The notes beneath the pieces are model-generated. The model worked only from the letters and a program-made list of their open reading frames with translations. It made no database searches and had not been told where the DNA came from. Of a stretch of DNA of 11,482 nucleotides, positions 1-5,649 are shown in pieces. A program made the translations under genes and the position numbers. The first letter of the stretch is position 1. Every line of letters starts with the position of its first letter. This DNA is from an uncultured Rhodospirillales bacterium (GTDB lineage Bacteria; Pseudomonadota; Alphaproteobacteria; Rhodospirillales; 2-02-FULL-58-16): the NCBI GenBank assembly GCA_913053795.1, contig CAJXGZ010000043.1, positions 1 through 11,482 on the forward strand, written 5' to 3'.

Positions 1-128
1 TGGATGAATTGGTGTACTTCGACAAATGGGGCAACGGCTCCAACGGCTCCAACTCCCTGCTGGAGCGCATGCGCGAAGACATGGACCTGGCCAGCCGCGG
101 CGAATTCATCAGCAAGCGGTTTGGATAA
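1..128 (+). CDS. C-terminal end of an unidentified protein (5' end outside window)
   Basis: An open frame runs in from the left edge (first whole codon at base 3) and stops with TAA at 126-128, giving 41 visible residues. They start DELVYFDKWG, continue through an Asn/Gly/Ser-rich stretch (NGSNGSNS), then a charged helix-like part (LLERMREDMDLA), and end in EFISKRFG. I do not recognise the family from this tail. The codons are GC-rich at the third position like the neighbouring genes, which supports real coding. It converges on the saccharopine dehydrogenase family gene with 3 bases between the two stop codons and no room for a terminator. Saccharopine dehydrogenase-like genes often sit near polyamine genes, so a polyamine or amino-acid enzyme is possible, but this is only a guess from context. 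Confidence 0.6.
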   Translation, partial: DELVYFDKWGNGSNGSNSLLERMREDMDLASRGEFISKRFG

Positions 129-131
129 GAG

Positions 132-1212
132 CTAAGCGTAAATCTTGCCGAAGCGGTTGGCGATGAAGTCCTTGAAGCCGGCCTCCTCCTGGCGCACGAA
201 ACCGGTCGCCGGCAGTTTGCCGTCCCGGTGCAGATCGACCATGGCGCAAATTCCCGCCGTCGTGGTTTTCTGGATGGCGCTCATGGGTGTGTTCTGGCCT
301 GAGCCTTCGGCGTCGCCGTAAATCTTCTTGGCGTAGCTTTCCTGGGTCAGCAGGCCGCCCTGCTTGCCGGTCACGGTGACGAAGATCAACGCCACGTCCT
401 GGCGGGTGACGGGGATGCCGTGCTCGATAAGTTTTTTGAATTCGTCGCGGTGCTCGCACAACTTGAGGTCACGGGCCAGCATCTGCACCATGTTCCGGCG
501 CCCGGGATAGCGCACGGTCTTGTAATTGAGGTTGCGCACCTTTCCGTCAAGGGATTCGCACAAGGCGCCGGCGCCGCCCGACGTGCTGAAGGCTTCGTAG
601 TCGACGCCGTCAAGAGAAAAACTCTCCAACCCCTCAAGGGGAAGCAACTCGCGGCGCTGGCCGTCGTGGATGGCCTCGCAGGGATTGCAGTACTCGTTAA
701 TCAGGCCGTCTGTGCTCCAGGTCAGATTGTATTTGAGCGAATTATCGGGAAACTGCGGCAGGGCGCCCACCCTGAACCTGACGTCATGGGGCGTATCGAA
801 CCCCTTCACCAAGTGGTTGGCGACGATGGAGATGAAGCCGGGCGCCAGCCCGCACTGGGGAACGAAGACGCCCGCCGGCGCCTTCAGCCAAGGCCATGAC
901 CTTGCGCGCCACGCGCACATCCTCGGTAAGGTCGAAATAATGAACCCCGCGCGCCTTCGCCGCCTCGGCCACCGTGACGTTAAGGAAGTAGGGAAGGGCG
1001 CTGACGACAACATCAAAGCCGTCCAGGCCTTGGCTCAACGCCTCGCCGCCGGCGGCGTCCAGAACGATTTTCTCCACGTCATCGCGGCCGCGCGACTCCA
1101 GGGTTTGCGCGTCGCCATCCGCCAGGGTGACGTTGTAATCTCCGGCGTCCGCCAGACTCCCGGCGATGCTGACGCCGATCTTGCCGGCTCCGAGCACGAG
1201 GACCTTGGTCAT
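132..1212 (-). pseudogene. Saccharopine dehydrogenase family oxidoreductase, interrupted by a one-base frameshift
   Basis: The reading frame from ATG at 1212 gives an N-terminal NAD(P)-binding Rossmann fold with the dinucleotide motif GAGKIG at residues 8-13, and runs in family-like sequence to about residue 112 (VMALAEGA). The protein then continues one frame over with VFVPQCGLAPGFISI, the conserved start of the C-terminal domain, through NLTWSTDGLINEYCNPCEAI and KTVRYPG to the stop TAG at 132-134. Removing one base near 871-880, in a GC-rich stretch with a GGG run, restores a single frame of about 359 residues, close to the family's usual length. Both halves are otherwise well preserved, so this is a very recent mutation or a sequencing/assembly error. 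Family members act in lysine metabolism (saccharopine) or polyamine synthesis (carboxynorspermidine dehydrogenase); the substrate cannot be fixed here. The start is supported by GGGAG at 1221-1225, 8 bases upstream. Confidence 0.85.
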
Positions 1213-1220
1213 GCCGAATT

Positions 1221-1225
1221 CTCCC
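1221..1225 (-). promoter_or_regulatory. Ribosome binding site of the saccharopine dehydrogenase family gene
   Basis: The minus strand reads GGGAG, 8 bases upstream of the ATG at 1212-1210. This fixes the start codon. The rest of the 170-base gap up to rpmJ (1213-1382) holds an AT-rich patch just upstream of this site that could be a weak promoter, but no clear -35/-10 pair. Confidence 0.6.
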
Positions 1226-1382
1226 GAAGGCGTTGTTTTAATAAATATAGTTTAGCTGAATGTTTGCCGAAAGCTTCCGGATAAAACAGGCAATATGCGC
1301 GCACAGCCGCGCGTTACCGCCTCTCGGCCGTTTCGCCGCCTGGAAATTGGCGTATTTGAAGAAGGAAAAAGCGGATAGGCTG

Positions 1383-1508
1383 TTAGCCCTGTCTCGCCTT
1401 GAAACGCGGGTTGCGCTTGTTGATCACGTAGACGCGGCCGCGGCGTCGCACGATACGGCAATTTTTATCGCGCACCTTCGCCGATTTCAGTGAATTTCTA
1501 ACTTTCAT
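1383..1508 (-). CDS. rpmJ: 50S ribosomal protein L36 (bL36), zinc-independent type
   Basis: This 41-residue protein starts MKVRNSLKSAKVRDKNC and ends NPRFKARQG before a TAA stop at 1383-1385. It is the full length of bL36, the smallest protein of the large ribosomal subunit, which binds 23S rRNA near the peptidyl-transferase region. It is strongly basic (about a third Arg/Lys). The zinc-binding type has three Cys and one His; here only one Cys is left (residue 17), so it is the cysteine-poor type that needs no zinc, close to E. coli YkgO and usual for Alphaproteobacteria. GAGG lies about 9 bases before the ATG. It has its own strong promoter upstream and stands apart from plsC (116-base gap) and the downstream gene (170-base gap), so it is probably transcribed alone. 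The identification is very secure. Confidence 0.96.
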   Translation of the reverse strand: MKVRNSLKSAKVRDKNCRIVRRRGRVYVINKRNPRFKARQG

Positions 1509-1543
1509 GGCCTAAATCCTCGTGTTTAGCGCGTCCAAGAGCC

Positions 1544-1585
1544 GAAAGCCCTGGAGGCGCGGAAATTAAAGGGCGCCGGGCTTTC
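1544..1585. repeat. Interrupted inverted repeat over the rpmJ promoter
   Basis: On the plus strand GAAAGCCC (1544-1551) pairs with GGGCTTTC (1578-1585), and inside it GGCGC (1556-1560) pairs with GCGCC (1573-1577). This gives 13 base pairs with a 4-base bulge (1552-1555) and a 12-base AT-rich loop. The loop holds the rpmJ -10 box and one arm fills most of the -35/-10 spacer. No T-run follows on either strand, so it is not a standard intrinsic terminator. It could be an operator, or a hairpin formed only in read-through RNA from plsC. Confidence 0.55.
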
Positions 1586-1591
1586 TGTCAA
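1563..1591 (-). promoter_or_regulatory. Sigma-70-type promoter of rpmJ
   Basis: The minus strand reads TTGACA (1591-1586), a perfect -35 box, then exactly 17 bases, then TAATTT (1568-1563) as the -10 box. Transcription would start near 1556, leaving a leader of about 48 bases before the rpmJ ATG at 1508. It is the best promoter in the window and fits a highly expressed ribosomal protein gene. Confidence 0.75.
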
Positions 1592-1624
1592 CATTTCAAG
1601 GGAATCGTCTTAGATTGTCCTCAA

Positions 1625-2359
1625 TTACAGGTGCGGGTATTCCTCCTTGGCCTCGGCGATCAGGCGCTCGGTGGCGGTCTCTATGGCGTTTTCCATCTTT
1701 TCCATGAATTTTTTGTTGTCCAGTCCCGGCTCTATGGGCTCAAGGAACTCAATGGTGATGACTCCCGGCTTTTTGATGAAGCTCCTGCGGCTCCAAAACA
1801 GGCCCGAGTTCAAGGCCACCGGAACCACCGGCGCGTCCGAAAACCTGTACAAGGCGGTCACGCCCGGCAGGTACGCGGACTTTTCCCCGGGCGTTGTGCG
1901 CGTGCCCTCGGGGAAAATGATGATTTTATTTTCATCGTCAAGGGCGTTGCGCGCGACGCGCACCAATTTCTTGAGGGCGGTGGCGCCGAGATCGCGATTG
2001 ACCGAAATGGCCCCGGCCCTCTGGGCGACGGGGCCGTAGAAAGGAAGTTTCGTCAACTCCTCTTTCACGATGTAGGCCGGTTTATCGAGAAGAATAAGGA
2101 AAACAGCGGTGTCCCAGGCTGATTGATGCTTGCTTGAGTAAATAACGGGACCGGTGAGAATGTTCTCTTCGCCGGTAATCCGGTAATCAAGGCCGACCAC
2201 GCGCTTGAGAACGCCGAAAAGAATGATCGCCCATGCCTTCACGGCCCAGGTCATGTAGGCGCGGGGGAAAAGCAACAGCGGGCATAAAAAGAAAAGAATA
2301 TAGAGGCTGGTGAACACAAACATGAACATGTTGAAAACCAGCGAGCGTAACGCGCTCAT
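1625..2359 (-). CDS. plsC: 1-acyl-sn-glycerol-3-phosphate acyltransferase
   Basis: The 244-residue product transfers an acyl chain to lysophosphatidic acid at the inner membrane to form phosphatidic acid, the precursor of all membrane phospholipids. A hydrophobic segment at about residues 9-31 is a membrane anchor. The family's acyltransferase motifs are in order: HX4D as HQSAWD (78-83), the glycerol-phosphate-binding motif FPEGTR (149-154), and the VVPVALNSG motif (178-186). Length is normal for PlsC. A longer reading to 2467 is open, but the ATG at 2359 overlaps the stop of the upstream YdcF-family gene as ATGA, the typical coupled start, and puts the membrane segment at the N-terminus. It is the last gene of the ftsE operon; no clear terminator follows. 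Other acyltransferases of the superfamily (for example lysophospholipid acyltransferases of lipid remodelling) share these motifs, so substrate detail is inferred. Confidence 0.93.
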   Translation of the reverse strand: MSALRSLVFNMFMFVFTSLYILFFLCPLLLFPRAYMTWAVKAWAIILFGVLKRVVGLDYRITGEENILTGPVIYSSKHQSAWDTAVFLILLDKPAYIVKEELTKLPFYGPVAQRAGAISVNRDLGATALKKLVRVARNALDDENKIIIFPEGTRTTPGEKSAYLPGVTALYRFSDAPVVPVALNSGLFWSRRSFIKKPGVITIEFLEPIEPGLDNKKFMEKMENAIETATERLIAEAKEEYPHL

Positions 2360-3000
2360 GACGATCCGCCTAAATTCAGAAGTTTGCCGGCGCGAAGCCG
2401 CAACCAGACAAGAAGAAACTTGTTGTATTCGCCGACGATCAGACTGGCGGTTCCCGGCCACGCCCACCAGCGGTCCCGTTTAACGAACCTGGAAAATACG
2501 GGATGCGGGATGAAGGCGGCTTCCGGCAACGCTTGGCGGAACTCCAGCAGACTACGGGGCATGTGGTAGTTAGAGGTGACGATGCGAATGGAGTTGATCC
2601 CCCGCCGGCGCGCCCAGGCGGCGGTCTCGGCGGCGTTGCCGGTGGTGTCATCGGCGCTGTGGCCGATTTCAACGCAGCATTCAAACCCCTCCGGAGCGCG
2701 TTGGGACAGCTCTAGAAGCTTGTTGACGTCGACCCCGAGATAGACGCCGGAGATAAAAAGCTTCCCGGCCATTTTGGCGGCCAGCAACTCCAGCCCCTCG
2801 CTTAAGCGTCCGCTGCCGCCAGTCAGCACCACGATGGCGCCGGTCTGGGTGGTTTTGTCCCTGACCTCGATGGGAATGGCGGCGGCGAAGCGAAACAAGC
2901 CGACGCCCCATGTGACGGCGGCCAACGTCAAGCCCGCCAACAGCCCAAGTAATATTTTTCTAAAATCGAGGCGCCGCCCCTGAAGCTTCGTTTTCATCAT
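2356..3000 (-). CDS. YdcF/DUF218 family membrane-anchored protein (ElyC/SanA-like)
   Basis: The 214-residue protein has an N-terminal membrane segment at about residues 16-34 after a basic tail (KTKLQGRRLDFRK), so the bulk should face the periplasm. The DUF218 fold is shown by AIVVLTGGSGRLSEGLELL (55-73), an Asp/Thr/Asn-rich motif ADDTTGNAAET (116-126) and IVTSNYHMPRSLLEF (140-154), the conserved SNYH block of the family. Family members such as ElyC and SanA affect envelope integrity and undecaprenyl-phosphate (lipid carrier) use, but the reaction is not settled. It begins 7 bases after the ftsX stop with two ATG codons in a row (3000 and 2997) and no good Shine-Dalgarno sequence, so it is probably translated by coupling. 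It overlaps plsC by 4 bases. The family is sure; the cellular role is inferred. Confidence 0.88.
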   Translation of the reverse strand: MMKTKLQGRRLDFRKILLGLLAGLTLAAVTWGVGLFRFAAAIPIEVRDKTTQTGAIVVLTGGSGRLSEGLELLAAKMAGKLFISGVYLGVDVNKLLELSQRAPEGFECCVEIGHSADDTTGNAAETAAWARRRGINSIRIVTSNYHMPRSLLEFRQALPEAAFIPHPVFSRFVKRDRWWAWPGTASLIVGEYNKFLLVWLRLRAGKLLNLGGSS

Positions 3001-3007
3001 TCACAAT

Positions 3008-3892
3008 TCACATCATCTTGTTCAGGGATCGGGTCACGGTCATGCGGGCGGTCAACATGGCGACCATGGCCACGGCCAGCGGCAAAGCGATCAGGGCCGC
3101 CCAATGGAGCGCGCTCAACGAAATCGCCGGAAGGACGCCGGTCTCCATCCTGGACGCCAGGGATCCTACCCCAAGAAGAGAAGCCACCGCCATGGCCAGT
3201 CCGAAACCGCCGCCCTTGAGCCCCAGGACCAGAACGCGGCTGGCGAATTGCTTGGCGATATAGGAATCCTGAGCGCCGATATGGTGCAGCACCTCGATGG
3301 CGTCCTGATGAATGGCGAGGCCGGTGCGGGTTGTGAACGCCACGGTGCCCACGGTGACAAGACAAACAAGCGCCACCACCAAAACGGCCAACCCTTTAAC
3401 CGTCTCCATAAGACGGATCAGCTTCTTGAGCCAAATCCGGTGATCGTCGATGGACGCCCCGGGCGCCGCCGCCTCAAGCCGTCTGGACAGGTCCGCCATG
3501 TCCAGATTCGCGCCGTCTTCAAGCTCCACGTCAATGAGATGGGGAAGGGGAAGGTCGCCGGCGACGCCGAGGGAGCCCAGCCACGGCTCCAACAGGGCCA
3601 TGATCTCATCATCGCCGATGCTCTCGGCGTGGATCACGCCAGGGGTGGAGCCCAGAACCTCCAACGCCGCCTTGATGCGTTTTTTTTCTTTTTGAGCATT
3701 CTCCTCCAGCGGCGCGATCTGAACCGTTAGGACGCCGCTTATTCCCTTGTTCCAGCGCGCCATCGTGGCGTTCAACACCATGGCCCCAGCCAGCGCCAAC
3801 GCCGCCAAATAGACCATGAAGGCGATCTGCCAGGGCAAAAACCGGCCCAAGGCGTCGCGTTCAAGCTGAAGGTCTGTGCGGCGAGTCAACAT
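3008..3892 (-). CDS. ftsX: Cell division ABC transporter permease FtsX
   Basis: FtsX is the membrane partner of the ATPase FtsE; together they sit at the divisome and activate septal peptidoglycan hydrolases from the cytoplasm. The 294-residue product has the family topology: TM1 at about 22-43, a periplasmic loop at 44-165 that in other species binds the hydrolase activator, TM2 at 167-187, TM3 at 219-243 and TM4 at 262-283. The cytoplasmic loop HQDAIEVLHHIGA (195-207) matches the conserved coupling-helix region that contacts FtsE. The ATG at 3892 lies 4 bases after the ftsE stop with no clear Shine-Dalgarno sequence, consistent with translational coupling. No EnvC-type activator gene is visible in this window. 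Confidence 0.94.
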   Translation of the reverse strand: MLTRRTDLQLERDALGRFLPWQIAFMVYLAALALAGAMVLNATMARWNKGISGVLTVQIAPLEENAQKEKKRIKAALEVLGSTPGVIHAESIGDDEIMALLEPWLGSLGVAGDLPLPHLIDVELEDGANLDMADLSRRLEAAAPGASIDDHRIWLKKLIRLMETVKGLAVLVVALVCLVTVGTVAFTTRTGLAIHQDAIEVLHHIGAQDSYIAKQFASRVLVLGLKGGGFGLAMAVASLLGVGSLASRMETGVLPAISLSALHWAALIALPLAVAMVAMLTARMTVTRSLNKMM

Positions 3893-3896
3893 GGGA

Positions 3897-4616
3897 TCAA
3901 GCCGCGTTTTCGGAGTCCAGCCGGGAGACGGAAGGCGTAACTGTTTCCGTTTCCAGCTGGCCGTTTTCCAAGCGTATGCAGCGATGGCCTAAGCGTTCGA
4001 CAAGAGATTCGTTGTGGGTGGCGATGACGATGGCGGCGCCAAGTTTGTTGAGTTCCTCAAACAAATGCATAAGGCGCAACGCCATATGATCGTCAACATT
4101 GCCGGTGGGTTCGTCGGCGAGCAGCAACCGGGGCCGGGCGATAACCGCCCGGGCGATGGCCACTCTTTGTTGCTGTCCGCCGGACATGGTGGGGGGACGC
4201 GAGTCCAGGTGGTTCTTGAGTCCGACCCAACACAACAGTTCCTCCACATGCTTGCGCACTTCGTTTTCCTTGACCCCGGCCACGCGCAAGGGCAGGGCCA
4301 CGTTGTCAAAGGCGGAGAGATGGGGCAAAAGGCGGAAGTCCTGGAAAACCACCCCGATGCGCCGGCGCAGAGCCGGCAGATCCCGCCGCCCGGTGATAGC
4401 GATGTCATGGCCGAACAGGGTTATCAAACCCCTGGAAGGTTTCATGGCCAGATACATGAGTTTAAGCAACGAAGACTTCCCGGCGCCGCTGGGGCCAAGC
4501 AAAAAGTTAAAGGACCCCGGAGTCAGGGAAAACGAAATATCTTGCAGCACCTCCGGTCCCAGACCATAGCGCAAGCCCACGTTTTCAAAACGAACCACGT
4601 AACCGCCGCCGTCCAT
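3897..4616 (-). CDS. ftsE: Cell division ATP-binding protein FtsE
   Basis: FtsE is the ABC ATPase of the FtsEX complex at the septum. All ABC motifs are present (numbering from the chosen start): Walker A GPSGAGKS (41-48), Q-loop Gln in VVFQDFRLLP (92), signature MSGGQQQR (144-151), Walker B LLLADEPTGN (164-173) and H-loop His in ATHNE (201). The product is about 239 residues, a little longer than E. coli FtsE, mostly through a C-terminal tail. The frame stays open to a TTG at 4637, but that codon has no ribosome binding site. GGGAG sits directly before two ATG codons at 4619 and 4616; I chose 4616, which leaves 3 bases of spacing, although 4619 remains possible. It is the first gene of the ftsE-ftsX-YdcF-plsC operon and divergent from the zinc-ribbon gene. 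Confidence 0.95.
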   Translation of the reverse strand: MDGGGYVVRFENVGLRYGLGPEVLQDISFSLTPGSFNFLLGPSGAGKSSLLKLMYLAMKPSRGLITLFGHDIAITGRRDLPALRRRIGVVFQDFRLLPHLSAFDNVALPLRVAGVKENEVRKHVEELLCWVGLKNHLDSRPPTMSGGQQQRVAIARAVIARPRLLLADEPTGNVDDHMALRLMHLFEELNKLGAAIVIATHNESLVERLGHRCIRLENGQLETETVTPSVSRLDSENAA

Positions 4617-4702
4617 CATCTCCCTTTCGTTTTTCAATTTATTAAGCGTCGCAATATATTATTTCACCCGGCCCTTAACACCCTGGAAGAACGCTCAACC
4701 GC

Positions 4703-4732
4703 TTGACGTTGTAAAAGGCATACGCATATAAA
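4703..4732 (+). promoter_or_regulatory. Likely promoter of the zinc-ribbon/DUF3426 gene
   Basis: TTGACG (4703-4708) is followed after 18 bases by TATAAA (4727-4732). The start of transcription would lie near 4739, leaving a leader of roughly 20 bases before the ATG at 4762. No convincing Shine-Dalgarno sequence is visible before that ATG. The 145-base region between ftsE and this gene (4617-4761) must also hold the ftsE promoter; the minus strand has AT-rich TATATT near 4655 but no good -35 partner. Confidence 0.5.
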
Positions 4733-4761
4733 CAAACGCAGCTTAACATAGTTCGCTGATA

Positions 4762-5634
4762 ATGATCATAACCTGTCCGGCATGTTCTACAAATTACTCC
4801 ATTGACCCAAGCGCTCTTGGCGGCGCGGGGAAAACGGTGCGGTGCTCCAAATGCGCCCATAAATGGCTGCCCGAGCCCGAGCCGGAACCCGAGCCGGAGC
4901 CCGAGCCGGAACCCGAGCCGGAGCCCGAGCCGGAACCCGAGCCGGAGCCTGAGCCGGAACCCGAGCCGGAATCAAATGAAGGTCAGGGGCTTTCCCAGAA
5001 AGAGCTGGATAACATGTTCGGAGACGACTCGGACTCCGCCAAGGAAGGTGACGAGGAAGTTGTCGGCGGTGATGAAGAGGGCCAGGAAGAAGACGAGGAC
5101 CTTTCCGATCCTGATTTCATTCCCGATTCCCTCATGCCGAAGGATGATGGCGATAAAGCCGGCAGAGGCGTCGGCAAGATTTTGTCTATCGTCATCGTAA
5201 TTCTTTTGTTGGGCCTTGGGGCGGGACTTTTCTTTGGGCGCGAATACGTCATTTCCATGTATCCGGCCGCCGAAGACTACTACGCCATGGTGAACTTCTC
5301 CGAACGTAAGATTGGCGTCGGACTTGAAATCAAGGAAGTCCAATCCGAGCGGACCATTGAGAAACAGATTGACGTGCTGACGGTTCGCGGCACAATTCAA
5401 AACATCTCCGACGAGCCCCGCCAAGTCCCGTTGATCAAGGTGTCGCTTTTTGACGCCGACAACGAGGAAATCCAGTTCCTGGCCGTCAAGGCGCCCAAGG
5501 CCCAGCTTCCGCCCGGCGAAAAAGTCCGCTTCAAGGCGCGGCTGGAGGACACCCCCATCACCGCGCGCCGCCTGGAAGTCACCTTTACCGAGGCGCCCCC
5601 AGAAGCGCCCGGAGGAACCGGCGGTAAAAAATAA
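4762..5634 (+). CDS. MJ0042-type zinc-ribbon membrane protein with Glu-Pro repeat and DUF3426 domain
   Basis: The 290-residue protein has four parts. An N-terminal zinc ribbon of the MJ0042 type has Cys pairs at 5/8 and 28/31 (CPAC and CSKC). A rod of 16 Glu-Pro repeats follows at 38-69, then a very acidic low-complexity region up to about 130. A single membrane segment lies at about 139-158 after a basic stretch (DKAGRGVGK), which predicts the N-terminus in the cytoplasm. The C-terminal part (about 180-277) is a DUF3426-like beta domain, predicted periplasmic, with GTIQNISDEPRQVPLI and LPPGEK as typical patches. The zinc ribbon suggests nucleic-acid or protein binding, but function is unknown. 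The ATG is forced by the Cys at residue 5. The gene is divergent from ftsE and converges on the DUF4175 gene with 15 bases between stops. Length of the repeat probably varies among strains. Confidence 0.88.
   Translation: MIITCPACSTNYSIDPSALGGAGKTVRCSKCAHKWLPEPEPEPEPEPEPEPEPEPEPEPEPEPEPEPEPESNEGQGLSQKELDNMFGDDSDSAKEGDEEVVGGDEEGQEEDEDLSDPDFIPDSLMPKDDGDKAGRGVGKILSIVIVILLLGLGAGLFFGREYVISMYPAAEDYYAMVNFSERKIGVGLEIKEVQSERTIEKQIDVLTVRGTIQNISDEPRQVPLIKVSLFDADNEEIQFLAVKAPKAQLPPGEKVRFKARLEDTPITARRLEVTFTEAPPEAPGGTGGKK
4873..4968 (+). repeat. Four tandem copies of a 24-bp unit encoding (Glu-Pro)4
   Basis: The 96 bases are four head-to-tail copies of a 24-bp unit whose codons run gag-ccc-gag-ccg-gaa-ccc-gag-ccg. 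The copies are identical except for one synonymous change, cct instead of ccc at 4948-4950 in the fourth copy. Each copy adds eight residues in frame, giving 16 Glu-Pro pairs. The near-perfect DNA identity, kept even at silent positions, points to recent expansion by replication slippage rather than selection on the peptide alone. Confidence 0.95.
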
Positions 5635-5649
5635 GGCCGCCAGGGATAA

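Noticed and set aside
1213..1382. Promoter for the saccharopine dehydrogenase family gene in the 170-base gap
   Set aside because: The minus strand has AT-rich TATATT near the start, but the best -35 partner (TTTCGG) matches poorly; nothing else is visible in the gap.
1340..1395. Possible intrinsic terminator after rpmJ
   Set aside because: The minus strand has a 4-5 bp hairpin over the stop codon (GGCT-AAC-AGCC) and a T5 run about 10 bases later, but the stem is too short and too far from the T-run.
2360..2467. N-terminal extension of plsC to 2467
   Set aside because: The extra 36 residues overlap the YdcF-family gene in another frame, and the ATGA overlap at 2356-2359 is a better start.
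4620..4637. TTG start of ftsE at 4637
   Set aside because: It has no ribosome binding site and adds residues KNEREM that are really the GGGAG ribosome binding region before the ATG codons at 4619/4616.
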